Part shown: positions 18,369 through 27,607 of the stretch, piece after piece | How positions within the stretch are numbered: position 1 is the stretch's first letter | How the letters are laid out: each line of letters opens with the position of its first letter | Assembly: GCA_030698375.1 (NCBI GenBank) | Contig: JAUYLL010000132.1 | Coordinates: 51,651-115,650 of the forward strand | Length of the DNA: 64,000 nucleotides | Source: Nocardioides sp. | GTDB lineage: Bacteria; Actinomycetota; Actinomycetes; Propionibacteriales; Nocardioidaceae | Reading direction: 5' to 3' | Notes under the pieces: generated by a model | What the model was told of the DNA's origin: nothing | The model's database searches: none | The model's input: only the letters and a program-made list of their open reading frames with translations | Made by a program: the position numbers and the translations under genes

Positions 18369-19567
18369 CAGCCAGCCACCCGTCGGGGGGTGGCCAGCGC
18401 ACCGGCGGCACGAGCCCGCTCCACCGCAGGCCCGATCTCTACGAGCACCCGCGCCACGTCGCGCTCCGTCGAGGTGTGCCCCAGGGAGAAGCGCAGCGAG
18501 CTGCGGGCTGTGGTCTCGTCCGCGCCGGTCGCGAGGAGGACGTGGGAGGGCTGCGGGACGCCGGCCGAGCAGGCCGAGCCGGTCGAGCACGCGATGCCCC
18601 GGGCGTCGAGGAGCATGAGCAGGGAGTCCCCCTCGCAGCCGGGGAAGCTGAGGTGTGCGTTGTTGGGCAGCCGGCCCTGCGCTGCGGGGTCCCCGTTGAG
18701 CACCGCGTCGGGCACAAGCGCACGGATCCCCGACACCAGGTCGTCACGCAGACGCGCGACCTGGGCGGCGTACGCCGGCCGCCGCTCGTGCGCTGCCGTC
18801 ACTGCCGCCGCGAAGCCCGCGACGCCGGGCGGGTCGAGCGTGCCCGAGCGGACGTCGCGCTCCTGGCCACCTCCGTGCAGCAACGGGACCGGCGCGAGGG
18901 CGCGATCCACGACGAGGGCGCCCACGCCGTACGGTCCCCCGACCTTGTGGCCGGTGACCGTGAGCGCATCGACCCCCCACGCCGTGACGTCGACAGGCAC
19001 CTGACCGAGCGCCTGGACGGCATCGACGTGCACCGGGATGCCGTGGGCATGGGCGAGGGCCACCACCTCGGGCACGGGCTGGAGGGTGCCGATCTCGTTG
19101 TTCGCTGCCATGACGCTCACCAGCGCGACGGCGGCGGGGTCCTCGTCGATGGCCGCCGCGAGCGCGTCCAGGCGCAGGCGTCCGACCCCGTCGACGGGAA
19201 GCAGGCGCACGTCGGCACCCTCGTGCTCGGCCAGCCAGTGCAGCGGGTCGAGCACGGCGTGGTGCTCGACGGCGGTGGAGAGCACGCGGGTACGCCGGGG
19301 GTCCTCGGCGCGCCGCTGCCAGAACAGGCCCTTGACCGCCAGGTTGTCGGACTCGGTGCCGCCCGAGGTGAGGACGACGTCGCTGGGCCGGCAGCCGAGC
19401 ACCGCGGCGATCGCCTCCCGCGACTCCTCCACGACACGGCGGGACGCCCGGCCGGGGGCGTGGAGCGAGGAAGCGTTCCCGGTGCGGGTGAGCTGCGCGG
19501 TGAGCGCGGCGACGGCCTCGGGCAGCATCGGGGTCGTGGCCGCGTGGTCGAGGTAGACGGCGTCCAT
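18368..19567 (-). CDS. Cysteine desulfurase (NifS/IscS class)
   Basis: A 399-residue PLP enzyme that takes sulfur from cysteine as a persulfide. Seen are [10 protein letters not shown], the PLP-binding [21 protein letters not shown], the Schiff-base Lys208 in TVTGHKVGG and the persulfide-forming Cys333 in [10 protein letters not shown]. Its coupling to mnmA points to tRNA thiolation as at least one destination of the sulfur. No iscU or sufU is next to it. Confidence 0.95.
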   Translation of the reverse strand: MDAVYLDHAATTPMLPEAVAALTAQLTRTGNASSLHAPGRASRRVVEESREAIAAVLGCRPSDVVLTSGGTESDNLAVKGLFWQRRAEDPRRTRVLSTAVEHHAVLDPLHWLAEHEGADVRLLPVDGVGRLRLDALAAAIDEDPAAVALVSVMAANNEIGTLQPVPEVVALAHAHGIPVHVDAVQALGQVPVDVTAWGVDALTVTGHKVGGPYGVGALVVDRALAPVPLLHGGGQERDVRSGTLDPPGVAGFAAAVTAAHERRPAYAAQVARLRDDLVSGIRALVPDAVLNGDPAAQGRLPNNAHLSFPGCEGDSLLMLLDARGIACSTGSACSAGVPQPSHVLLATGADETTARSSLRFSLGHTSTERDVARVLVEIGPAVERARAAGALATPRRVAG

Positions 19568-19574
19568 GGCGCCC

Positions 19575-20390
19575 TCAGCCTACGGGCGCCAGCCGGGCGC
19601 CGCGCGTCGCACCGATGCTGGCCGCGACGACGCAGGCCACCGCGACGAGCTGGAGGGGCGTCAGGAACTCTCGCAGCACGATGACGGCCGCCAACGCAGC
19701 GGCAGCCGGCTCCAGGCTCATCAGCACCGAGAACACACGGGCGGACAGCGTCCGCAGCGCGATCAGCTCACAGCTGTAGGGAATCACCGACGACAGCAGC
19801 CCGATGGCCAGGCCCAGGGCGAGCACCCTCGGGTCCAGCAGGTCGCTGCCGGCGACGGCGATGGCGGGCCCCGCGAGCACGACCGCCCCGACCACCGAGG
19901 CGACGGCGAGGCCGGCGAGCCCCTCCCAACGTCGCCCGGTGTGCCCGCTGAGGAGGATGTACGCCGCCCAGGCCGCTCCGGCGAGCAGCGCGAAGAGCAC
20001 CCCCACCCCGTCCAGCGCGACTCGCTCGTACCCCAGGAGGGCGACACCGACAGCGGCGAGGGCGACCCAGGCCAGGTCACGCACGCGCCGCGACATGACG
20101 ACGGCGAGGAGCAGGGGGCCCAGGAACTCGATGGTCACCGCCACCCCGAGCGGGATGCGGGCGAAGGACTGGTAGATCGCCCAGTTCATCGTCAGCAGCG
20201 CGCAGCCGAAGGCCAGGGCGACCGTCCAGTCGGATCTCGTGCGCCCCCGAAGCCGCGGACGGACGAGGACCAGCAGCACCACCGCGGAGGTGACCAGCCG
20301 TAGCCAGACCATCGCGGTCGGCGGCACCTCGTCGAACAGGGTCTTGGCCAGTGCAGCACCGAGCTGGACCGACGCGATCCCGCCCAGCAC
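19575..20390 (-). CDS. EamA/RhtA-family drug/metabolite exporter
   Basis: About 271 residues forming ten hydrophobic segments in two EamA repeats (for example VALLGYERVALDGVGVLFAL and SVIPYSCELIALRTLSARVF, then LEPAAAALAAVIVLREF). The latter is the RhtA signature, a group that exports threonine, homoserine or similar metabolites. There is no ATG near the start; GTG at 20390 is the first workable one and gives a first segment LGGIASVQLGAALAKTLFD. The etfA terminator hairpin lies directly upstream. The stop is 8 bases before the cysteine desulfurase start, so it may also lead that operon. Confidence 0.85.
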   Translation of the reverse strand: MLGGIASVQLGAALAKTLFDEVPPTAMVWLRLVTSAVVLLVLVRPRLRGRTRSDWTVALAFGCALLTMNWAIYQSFARIPLGVAVTIEFLGPLLLAVVMSRRVRDLAWVALAAVGVALLGYERVALDGVGVLFALLAGAAWAAYILLSGHTGRRWEGLAGLAVASVVGAVVLAGPAIAVAGSDLLDPRVLALGLAIGLLSSVIPYSCELIALRTLSARVFSVLMSLEPAAAALAAVIVLREFLTPLQLVAVACVVAASIGATRGARLAPVG

Positions 20391-20403
20391 GAGCCAGACC
20401 GCC

Positions 20404-20432
20404 GACAGCCGCCCCGGAGCGGGGCGGCTGTC
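20404..20432 (-). terminator. Terminator after etfBA
   Basis: GACAGCCGCCCC pairs perfectly with GGGGCGGCTGTC around a 5-base loop, 41 bases past the etfA stop and 14 bases before the start chosen for the EamA gene. No T-run follows, as is usual in such GC-rich genomes. Confidence 0.7.
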
Positions 20433-20472
20433 GACGGTCTGCGCGGGTGCGTGCGTGATGCGGGGGCCTCGA

Positions 20473-21429
20473 TCAGCCCTTGCGCTCGGTGACGCCCTCG
20501 GTGGCCGCCGGAAGCACGGCGTGGAGGTCACCGACGACGCCGAAGTCGACGAGCTCGAAGAGCGGCGCCTCCTCGTCCTTGTTGACCGCGATGATCGTCT
20601 TCGAGGTCTGCATCCCCGCCCGGTGCTGGATGGCACCGGAGATGCCGGCGGCGACGTAGAGCTGCGGCGACACGGTCTTGCCGGTCTGGCCGACCTGGAA
20701 GGCGTGCGGCATCCAGCCGGAGTCGACCGCGGCGCGGGACGCGCCGACGGCGGCACCGAGCGAGTCGGCGAACTGCTCGACCGGCTCGAAGTTGCCGCCC
20801 GTGCCACGACCGCCGGAGACGACGATGGCCGCCTCGGTGAGCTCGGGACGGCCCGAGGCCTTGCGGGGCTCGGACTTGATGATCTTCGCGGTCTTGGCGC
20901 CGTCGGAGACGCTCACCTCGACCTTCTCCTCGGTCGCCGCACCGTCGACCGCCTCGGGCGTGGCGGCGTTCGGCTTCACCGTGATGATCGGCGTGCCCTG
21001 GGTGACCTTGGCGGTCACCGTGAAGTTGCCGGCGAAGACCGACTGGGTGGTCACCGGGGTGCCGCCGTCGGACTGCACGTCGACGGCGTCGGTGATGATG
21101 CCGGAGTCGAGCTTCACCGCGAGACGCGCGGCGATCTCCTTGCCCTCGGCGTTGCTGGAGATAAGCACCGCGCCGGGGCTGGTCTTCTCCACCAACTGCT
21201 GGAGCGCCTCGGCCTTGGGGGCCACGAGGTAGGTCGCCATGTCGGCGTCGTCGACGACGTACACCTTCTCGGCGCCGTACTTCTTCAGCGACTCGATCGC
21301 CTGCGAGGCGTCGGCGCCGATGAAGACCGCCGACGGCTCGCCGAGGCGGCGAGCGATGGTCAGCAGCTCGAGCGTGGGCTTGCGGACTGCGCCGTCGACG
21401 TGGTCGACGAGCACCAGGATCTCAGTCAT
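20473..21429 (-). CDS. etfA: Electron transfer flavoprotein subunit alpha
   Basis: A 318-residue FAD-binding subunit that passes electrons from acyl-CoA dehydrogenases to the ETF:quinone oxidoreductase. The FAD site is clear in the C-terminal half: [26 protein letters not shown] and [14 protein letters not shown]. It follows etfB by 18 bases. It fits the fatty-acid/acyl-CoA genes elsewhere in the window. Confidence 0.96.
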   Translation of the reverse strand: MTEILVLVDHVDGAVRKPTLELLTIARRLGEPSAVFIGADASQAIESLKKYGAEKVYVVDDADMATYLVAPKAEALQQLVEKTSPGAVLISSNAEGKEIAARLAVKLDSGIITDAVDVQSDGGTPVTTQSVFAGNFTVTAKVTQGTPIITVKPNAATPEAVDGAATEEKVEVSVSDGAKTAKIIKSEPRKASGRPELTEAAIVVSGGRGTGGNFEPVEQFADSLGAAVGASRAAVDSGWMPHAFQVGQTGKTVSPQLYVAAGISGAIQHRAGMQTSKTIIAVNKDEEAPLFELVDFGVVGDLHAVLPAATEGVTERKG

Positions 21430-21447
21430 GTCAGAATCCTCGGCTTC

Positions 21448-22239
21448 TCAGATGAACTTCTTGGAGGCGAGGAAGTCGACGAGCGCCTTGGCGCCGCTGC
21501 CGTCCTCGTCGGTCACGATCTCGCCCTGGGAGCGGGGCGGGCGGGCCTCGGTGTCCTCGACAGCCGACCAGGCGGCCGACAGGCCGACCTTCTCGGCGTC
21601 CACACCGAGGTCGGACAGCGACCAGGACTCCAGCGGCTTCTTCTTCGCGGCCATGATCCCCTTGAAGGAGGGGTAGCGCGCTTCGCCGGTCTGGTCGGTG
21701 ACGCTCAGGACCATCGGCAGGCGACCCTCGACGATCTCGGTGGCCGTGTCCCCGTCGCGGCGGACGCGGAAGACCTCGCCCTGGCTCTCCACCGCGGAGG
21801 CGAAGGTGACCTGGGGCAGGCCGAGACGCTCGGCAAGCATGGCCGGCACGACGCTCATCGAGGCGTCGGTCGAGGCCATCCCGCACATCACGAGGTCGAC
21901 GTCGCCGATCTTCTCGACCGCCTTCGCGAGCACCAGCGAGGTGGCGAGCGAGTCGGAGCCGGCGATGGCGTCGTCGACGACGTGCACGCCCTTGTCGACT
22001 CCCATCTGCAGGGCCTTGCGGATGGCGTCGGTGGCCTGCTCGGGCCCCACGCACAGCGCGGTGATCTCGATCTCCTCGCCATCCCGCTTCTCACGAAGCT
22101 GCAGGGCCTGCTCGACGGCGTACTCGTCGAGCTCGGAGAGCAGACCATCGACGCCGACGCGGTCGACGGTGTGGTCCGACTCGAACTGCCGCTCGGCAGT
22201 GGCGTCGGGGACATACTTCACGCAGACGACAATGTTCAT
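21448..22239 (-). CDS. etfB: Electron transfer flavoprotein subunit beta
   Basis: A 263-residue partner of EtfA, starting MNIVVCVKYVPDA. It contains the beta-subunit signature region (DLVMCGMASTDASMSVVPAMLAERL, in part) that docks with dehydrogenases and the AMP-binding area. ATG at 22239 follows a 134-base gap that should hold the etfBA promoter. Confidence 0.96.
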   Translation of the reverse strand: MNIVVCVKYVPDATAERQFESDHTVDRVGVDGLLSELDEYAVEQALQLREKRDGEEIEITALCVGPEQATDAIRKALQMGVDKGVHVVDDAIAGSDSLATSLVLAKAVEKIGDVDLVMCGMASTDASMSVVPAMLAERLGLPQVTFASAVESQGEVFRVRRDGDTATEIVEGRLPMVLSVTDQTGEARYPSFKGIMAAKKKPLESWSLSDLGVDAEKVGLSAAWSAVEDTEARPPRSQGEIVTDEDGSGAKALVDFLASKKFI

Positions 22240-22373
22240 GGTGGTAACGGCCCGCAGGGGCCCCTCCTGTGCACTCGGGTGGGGTCGAGGTTACTAGCGC
22301 GTCACACGAGTGAGAACCGCGTCTCGGGTGCGGTGGGTCACAACGCCGTCCGTCCGCGGCGTGCGCTCAGCGG

Positions 22374-23153
22374 TCAGGGACCGACCAGCCGGTCCAGGAC
22401 CTTGCCGACCACCAGGTAGGCCACTGCCCCGAGGCCCCAGTTGACCAGGGCGTTGCGGACATCGCCGTCGGCGCCGTCGAACTCGAAGATCCCGTTCTCC
22501 CGGCTGAAGATGCCCAGGTCGAGGGTGTCGGCCGCCTGGAGCACGAAGCCCACCGCGGCATTGTCCTGGTTGGCCCGCAGCGCTACGAGGAGCGCACCCA
22601 CCGCGAGGATGAGGGCACACACCACGGCGAGCGTCCAGATGATCACGGCGGCCCGCGAGCGCAGGGTCGCCGACGTGACCGGCTTCTTCTCCTTGGACCC
22701 CTTGGGCTCCTTGCTCGAGCCCTTCTCCGCGCCCTTGTCCCGGGACTTCGCGGCCTTCCGCTCGGCCCGGCTGGCGTTCTTCTGCTCGGTCTTCGTGGTC
22801 GCCGAGGCGGCAGACCCCGCGCCGGCGGACGCCGTACCCGTGGCCGCGACGCCCGACGTGGCGGCGCCCCCGTCCGTGTCGGTGGCCGAGCCCGTGCCAG
22901 CGTCGGCCCGCTCGCTGTCGGCGGCGATCTCCCCCGCGGTCCGGACACCGGGCGGGTTCTTCCGCCCGGCGGAGCGGGGCGCGTCACCGTCCGGGGCACC
23001 GCCCGGCGCGGCGGCCGAAGCCTCGCCGGCTGCGGCGCCTTGCGTGTCGGCGGGCGGCGTCTGGTCCCCTGCGGAACGGCGGCCACCCAGGAACCGCTTG
23101 CGGGGGCCGGCCGCCGAGGGCAGCGGCGGGGGCGTCGAATCCTCGGAGGTCAT
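22374..23153 (-). CDS. Membrane protein of unknown function with a disordered charged N-terminus
   Basis: A 259-residue protein. Residues 1-150 are low-complexity Ala/Gly/Pro/Ser and then Lys/Glu-rich (KNASRAERKAAKSRDKGAEK), without Cys. One strong transmembrane helix follows (AAVIIWTLAVVCALILAVG), then about 60 residues ending in a second hydrophobic stretch (LVNWGLGAVAYLVVGKVLDR). I do not recognise a family. The layout (cytoplasmic tail, two helices, short exposed loop with GIFEFDGADGD) suggests a small structural or scaffolding membrane protein. The enoyl-CoA hydratase gene ends 31 bases upstream. Confidence 0.75.
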   Translation of the reverse strand: MTSEDSTPPPLPSAAGPRKRFLGGRRSAGDQTPPADTQGAAAGEASAAAPGGAPDGDAPRSAGRKNPPGVRTAGEIAADSERADAGTGSATDTDGGAATSGVAATGTASAGAGSAASATTKTEQKNASRAERKAAKSRDKGAEKGSSKEPKGSKEKKPVTSATLRSRAAVIIWTLAVVCALILAVGALLVALRANQDNAAVGFVLQAADTLDLGIFSRENGIFEFDGADGDVRNALVNWGLGAVAYLVVGKVLDRLVGP

Positions 23154-23184
23154 GCGGGTCAGCGTAGCGAAGGGACCCCTGATC

Positions 23185-23988
23185 TCACCGACCGACAAAC
23201 CGCGCCTTGCCCGGCCCGCTCTCGACGAACGACTGCATGCCGATCGTGCGGTCCTCGGTGGCGAACAGGGCGGCGAACTGCTGACGCTCGATCTCGAGGC
23301 CCGTGGCCAGGTCCACCTCGGCACCGGCATCGATGGACTCCTTGGCCGCGCGCAGGGCGTAGGCGGCCGCCTCGGAGAACTGGGAGGCCCACGCGACCGC
23401 CTCGGTGTAGACATCGGCTGCCGGCACCAACCGGTCGACGAGCCCGATCGCCAGCGCCTCGTCGGCCTTCACGAACCGGCCGGTGAAGATCAGGTCCTTG
23501 GCCTTGCTCGGGCCGACGAGGCGGGTGAGTCGCTGGGTGCCGCCCGCCCCGGGAATGATGCCGAGCAGGATCTCGGGCTGGCCCAGCGTCGCGTTGTCGG
23601 CCGCGATGCGGACGTCGGCGCACAGCGCGAGCTCGCAGCCCCCGCCGAGCGCGTAGCCGGTGATGGCCGCGACCACGGGCTTGGGGATGCGGGCCACCGC
23701 GGTGAAGCAGTCCTGCAGGACGCGCGACTGGGCAACCATGTCGAGATAGGACATGTCGGCCATCTCCTTGACGTCCGCACCCGCGGCGAAGACACGCTCG
23801 CCGCCGTAGATCACCACGGCCCGCACGTCGTCCCGCTCGGTCGCCTCGTGGGCGGCCGCCCGGATCTCGCGCTGCACCTGGGCGTCGAGGGCGTTCATCT
23901 TGGGCCGGTCCAGGCGGATCGTGCCCACCCCGTCGGCGACCTCGAGGCGGACGAACTCCGCGGTCCCGGCTGCGTCGCGCTCACCCAT
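23185..23988 (-). CDS. Enoyl-CoA hydratase
   Basis: A 267-residue crotonase-fold enzyme that hydrates 2-enoyl-CoA in beta-oxidation. The oxyanion loop FAAGADVKEMADMS and the two catalytic Glu contexts GYALGGGCELALCADVRIA and GQPEILLGIIPGAGG are intact, so it should be an active hydratase rather than an isomerase-only relative. ATG at 23988 has GGAGGAGCAG upstream. It is divergent from glgX. It could also supply crotonyl-CoA/3-hydroxybutyryl-CoA interconversion for the ethylmalonyl-CoA pathway. Confidence 0.92.
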   Translation of the reverse strand: MGERDAAGTAEFVRLEVADGVGTIRLDRPKMNALDAQVQREIRAAAHEATERDDVRAVVIYGGERVFAAGADVKEMADMSYLDMVAQSRVLQDCFTAVARIPKPVVAAITGYALGGGCELALCADVRIAADNATLGQPEILLGIIPGAGGTQRLTRLVGPSKAKDLIFTGRFVKADEALAIGLVDRLVPAADVYTEAVAWASQFSEAAAYALRAAKESIDAGAEVDLATGLEIERQQFAALFATEDRTIGMQSFVESGPGKARFVGR

Positions 23989-24118
23989 GGTCTGCTCCTC
24001 CTGCGTCGTGTCCGGGAGGGGTCCCCCACCCGTTCCGGCTGTGCCACTGGTCCCCGCGACCCTAGTCGTTCGGGGTGCGGCGTTCCGGGGTCGCGGCCGG
24101 TCGGCGAGAATCCCCCCC

Positions 24119-26287
24119 ATGACGTCCGCACCGGTGTGGCCCGGGAGCCACCAGCCCCTCGGCGCACGGTGGCGCCCTGAGGCCACCAACTTCGCGGTGC
24201 ACGCACCCGAGGCCAGCGCGGTGGAGGTCTGCCTCTTCGACGTCGACGAGGCGGGCGTGGAGCACGAGCGCCGCCTTCGACTGACCGAGTACACCCTCGG
24301 CATCTGGCACGGCGAGGTTCCCGACGTCCCCGTCGGCCAGCGCTACGGGTTCCGGGCCCATGGGACCTGGGACCCCACCCGAGGACGCCGCTTCAACCCC
24401 GCCAAGCTGCTGCTGGACCCCTACGCCAGGGCGGTCAGCGGCGAGGTGGTCCCGGGGCCGGCGATCTTCGACTACGTGCGACCCGACCCCGCGGACGACG
24501 AGGCGACACGGGCGACCAAGCAGGCCACCCGCAGCGACGTCGACTCGGCCCCGGCCATGCCCCGCAGCGTGGTCGTCCACGACACCTTCGACTGGGGGGA
24601 TGAGCCCCGCCCCCGGGTCCGCTGGACCGACACCGTCCTCTACGAGCTGCACGTCAAGGGATTCACGGCACTGCACGACCGGGTCCCCGAGGAGCTCCGG
24701 GGCACCTACGCCGGGCTCGCCAGCCCGCCGGTGCTCGACTACCTCCGCGACCTCGGCATCACCAGCGTGGAGCTGCTCCCGGTCCACCAGTTCGTCTCCG
24801 AGCCCCACCTCGCCGACCGGGGGCTGGTGAACTACTGGGGCTACAACTCCATCGGCTTCTTCGCGCCGCACAACGCCTACTCCTCGGCCGGCGACGGCGG
24901 CGAGCAGGTGCGCGAGTTCAAGGAGATGGTGCGCGCCCTGCACGAGGCCGGCCTCGAGGTGATCCTCGACGTCGTCTACAACCACACCGCCGAGGGCGGG
25001 GCCCACGGTCCCACCCTGAGCTTCCGCGGCCTCGACGACCTCTACTACTACAAGCGGGTCGACCCCGCGGAGTCCGTGCAGGGCAACGACGTCTACTGGG
25101 ACGTCACCGGCTGCGGCAACACCGTGAACACCTCGCGCACCCAGACGCTGCGGATGGTGCTCGACTCGCTGCGGTACTGGGTCACCGAGATGCACGTCGA
25201 CGGGTTCCGGTTCGACCTCACCCCGGCGCTCACCCGCACCTGGCACGAGCTCGACATGCGCAGCCACTTCCTCACCGCGATCGGCCAGGACCCGGTGCTG
25301 CGGCACGTCAAGCTCATCGCGGAGCCCTGGGACGCGAGCATGGACGGTTACTCGGTCGGCGCGTTCCCCCCGCCGTGGGTGGAGTGGAACGACCAGTACC
25401 GCGACACCCTGCGCGACTTCTGGCGCGGCGCCTCCGACGGTGTCCGCACCGTGGCCTCCCGGCTGGCCGGCTCCAGCGACCTGTACGCCGACGACGGGCG
25501 CTCGCCGTACGCCTCGGTGAACTTCGTGACCGCGCACGACGGGTTCACGCTCCGCGACCTCGTCTCCTACGACGACAAGCACAACGAGGCCAACGGCGAG
25601 GACAACCGCGACGGCACCGACAACAACCGCTCGTGGAACTGCGGGGTCGAGGGCGAGACCGACGACGCGACCGTGGCGGCGCTGCGCAAGCAGCAGGCCG
25701 CCAACCTGATGCTCACGCTCTGCCTCTCCACCGGCGTGCCCATGCTCACCGCCGGCGACGAGCGCGGACGCACCCAGCGCGGCAACAACAACGCCTACGG
25801 GCAGGACAACGCCACGTCCTGGGTCGACTGGCGTCCCGACGACGCGTGGCTGGACCTCTACGAGCTCACGAAGGCGGCGCTCCGGTTGCGCCGCGAGCAC
25901 CCCGCGCTACGGCAGCGGCACTTCCTCGCCGGCCGCCCGGCGACCAAGGGCGCGCCGAAGGACCTGGCGTGGTTCCACCCCGACGGGCACGAGATGACGG
26001 GGGCGCACTGGCACGACGAGGACCAGCACGTGCTCGGGATGTTCGTCACCGGTGACCCGCTGCGGGCTCCCGGCCCCCGCGGTGAGGTGCTGCGCGACAG
26101 CTCGTTCATGATCTGGCTCAACGCCCAGGCCGACGACGTCGACGTCCAGCTGCCCGACAACCCGTGGGTGCGCGCCGGCGAGGTGGTGCTCACCACCGAC
26201 CCCGGCTTCGCCGAGGGCAGGAAGGTCGTCGCCGGCGAGCAGGTCGTGCTGGCCGGGCGGTCGCTGCTCGTGCTGCGTCAGCTCTGA
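24119..26287 (+). CDS. glgX: Glycogen debranching enzyme (isoamylase type)
   Basis: A 722-residue GH13 enzyme that cleaves alpha-1,6 branches left after phosphorylase action. It has an N-terminal CBM48-like domain (GARWRPEATNFAVHAPEA), then VLYELHVKGFT, LDVVYNHTAEG, the nucleophile region HVDGFRFDLTPAL (Asp near residue 365), the acid region IAEPWD and the third Asp in VTAHDGFTLRDLVSYDDKHN. The signature DNRDGTDNNRSWNCG, typical of GlgX, separates it from GlgB and TreS. It ends 19 bases before the convergent lipoprotein. Confidence 0.95.
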   Translation: MTSAPVWPGSHQPLGARWRPEATNFAVHAPEASAVEVCLFDVDEAGVEHERRLRLTEYTLGIWHGEVPDVPVGQRYGFRAHGTWDPTRGRRFNPAKLLLDPYARAVSGEVVPGPAIFDYVRPDPADDEATRATKQATRSDVDSAPAMPRSVVVHDTFDWGDEPRPRVRWTDTVLYELHVKGFTALHDRVPEELRGTYAGLASPPVLDYLRDLGITSVELLPVHQFVSEPHLADRGLVNYWGYNSIGFFAPHNAYSSAGDGGEQVREFKEMVRALHEAGLEVILDVVYNHTAEGGAHGPTLSFRGLDDLYYYKRVDPAESVQGNDVYWDVTGCGNTVNTSRTQTLRMVLDSLRYWVTEMHVDGFRFDLTPALTRTWHELDMRSHFLTAIGQDPVLRHVKLIAEPWDASMDGYSVGAFPPPWVEWNDQYRDTLRDFWRGASDGVRTVASRLAGSSDLYADDGRSPYASVNFVTAHDGFTLRDLVSYDDKHNEANGEDNRDGTDNNRSWNCGVEGETDDATVAALRKQQAANLMLTLCLSTGVPMLTAGDERGRTQRGNNNAYGQDNATSWVDWRPDDAWLDLYELTKAALRLRREHPALRQRHFLAGRPATKGAPKDLAWFHPDGHEMTGAHWHDEDQHVLGMFVTGDPLRAPGPRGEVLRDSSFMIWLNAQADDVDVQLPDNPWVRAGEVVLTTDPGFAEGRKVVAGEQVVLAGRSLLVLRQL

Positions 26288-26306
26288 GCCCCCGGGCCGC
26301 GCCGGG

Positions 26307-27068
26307 TCAGAGGCAGAGGCCCTCGTCGGTGACGTCCCGCGAGCACAGCATCGTCTCCTCGACGGTGCGGAGCACGAACCGGTCGCCGTCTGACTGGGCG
26401 AAGAGGCGCCACCGCCAGCCGATCGCGGAGTCGTCGCCGATCCCGATGACGTCGACGACCAGCTCGGTGAGGTCGCCGCGCTCCGGCCCCTGGACGACCA
26501 CGAGGCTCGGCCGCGGCGGGTCGGGGTAGAGCCGGTCCAGCATCGCGACGCCCAGCCGTCCCATCGTGCGGGCCCGGACCGGGTCCGGGAACATGCTGGT
26601 GACGTCCTCGGTCTCCCCAATCAGCGCGAGGTAGCGGGCATTCACCCAGCCCGTGGTGCCCCCGGTCTCGACCTCGGTCCACCTCGCGCCACCGTTGTGG
26701 TCCCGGGTCCGGCCGGTGGCCGTGAAGCCGGTCGCCGTCGGTGCCAGCCTCGCGACGACGGGGTTGCCCGCCCCTGGACCGCTCCGGACGTTGAGTACGT
26801 CGTCACGATCGACGCCCACCACCGCGAGGTCCCCGAGCGCGGCCGGCCGTGCCTGGGCGGGCTCCTCGGGGGCCGACCCCGTCTCCTCCGGCGTGGCCTC
26901 CGGGTCCTCGGACGCCGTCGGAGACTCCTCCGGGGCCGGCTCAGAGGGGGTCGCGGAGGGACTCACCGAGGGTTCGTCGCCCGAGCGGGCATCGGGCTCG
27001 TCGGTGCTGCATCCGACCAGGGCGAGGCACGCGAGGACGACCACGGGCACGAGCCGACGAGAGCGCAT
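26307..27068 (-). CDS. Lipoprotein with an SH3b-like domain
   Basis: A 253-residue exported protein with a clear lipobox LVGC (Cys20), a long Pro/Glu/Ser linker (21-75) and a bacterial SH3-type domain: VLNVRSGPGAGNPVVARL ... TGWVNARYLALIG. The C-terminal 90 residues (PDPPRPSLVVVQGPERGD ... ETMLCSRDVTDEGLCL) contain two Cys that may pair. SH3b domains often bind peptidoglycan; the exact role is unknown. Nothing in the context (glgX and a SEC-C protein) narrows it. Confidence 0.8.
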   Translation of the reverse strand: MRSRRLVPVVVLACLALVGCSTDEPDARSGDEPSVSPSATPSEPAPEESPTASEDPEATPEETGSAPEEPAQARPAALGDLAVVGVDRDDVLNVRSGPGAGNPVVARLAPTATGFTATGRTRDHNGGARWTEVETGGTTGWVNARYLALIGETEDVTSMFPDPVRARTMGRLGVAMLDRLYPDPPRPSLVVVQGPERGDLTELVVDVIGIGDDSAIGWRWRLFAQSDGDRFVLRTVEETMLCSRDVTDEGLCL

Positions 27069-27199
27069 GGGTGCAGCGTAGGCCGACCGCGCCGGTCGGG
27101 AGCTGAGCGCCGGTGCGTGTCGATGGGTGTCGATGGGTGTCGCCGGGGCGGTCGGGACGAGGACGAGCCGACGCGCTCCGTCCCGCTAGCCTCCGTGGG

Positions 27200-27607
27200 A
27201 TGAGCCTGCTCCGCCCCTGCCCCTGCGGAAGCGCGGCGTACGACGCCTGCTGCGGACCGCTGCACCGGGGCGAGCGTGCGGCACCCACCGCCGAGGAGCT
27301 CATGCGCTCGCGCTACTCCGCCTATGCGCTCGGGGATCTCGACCACGTCTTCCGGACCTGGCACCCGCGCACCCGGCCCGACGACCTCTCCCCCGCTCCC
27401 GGTCTGGTCTGGACCAGCCTCGAGGTGCTCGCCACCGGGGCCGGCGGGCCCGACGACGCCGAGGGGGTCGTCGAGTTCCGCGCGACGTACGACGGTCCCG
27501 GGGGCCCGGGCATCCTGCACGAGCGCAGCACCTTCAGCCGCCGGGCCGGCCGGTGGGTCTACGTCGACGGGGATCCGCTGCCGGACGGTCCTACTGCGCC
27601 CAGCTGA
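27200..27607 (+). CDS. YchJ-like protein with a SEC-C zinc motif
   Basis: A 135-residue protein starting MSLLRPCPCGSAAYDACCGP, the Cys-rich SEC-C metal-binding motif, followed by the family stretch AELMRSRYSAYALGDLDHVFRTWHP and a cystatin/NTF2-like half. The family (YchJ, UPF0225) is widespread and has no proven biochemical function. ATG at 27200 follows CTCCGTGGG. The last 17 bases overlap the end of the convergent glgP. Confidence 0.88.
   Translation: MSLLRPCPCGSAAYDACCGPLHRGERAAPTAEELMRSRYSAYALGDLDHVFRTWHPRTRPDDLSPAPGLVWTSLEVLATGAGGPDDAEGVVEFRATYDGPGGPGILHERSTFSRRAGRWVYVDGDPLPDGPTAPS

Noticed and set aside
24062..25900. Very long open frame antisense to glgX (over 600 codons), and similar ones opposite treS and glgB
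   Set aside because: They mirror the GC-rich third positions of the real genes, show no known protein features, and have biased His/Val/Arg-rich composition typical of shadow frames.
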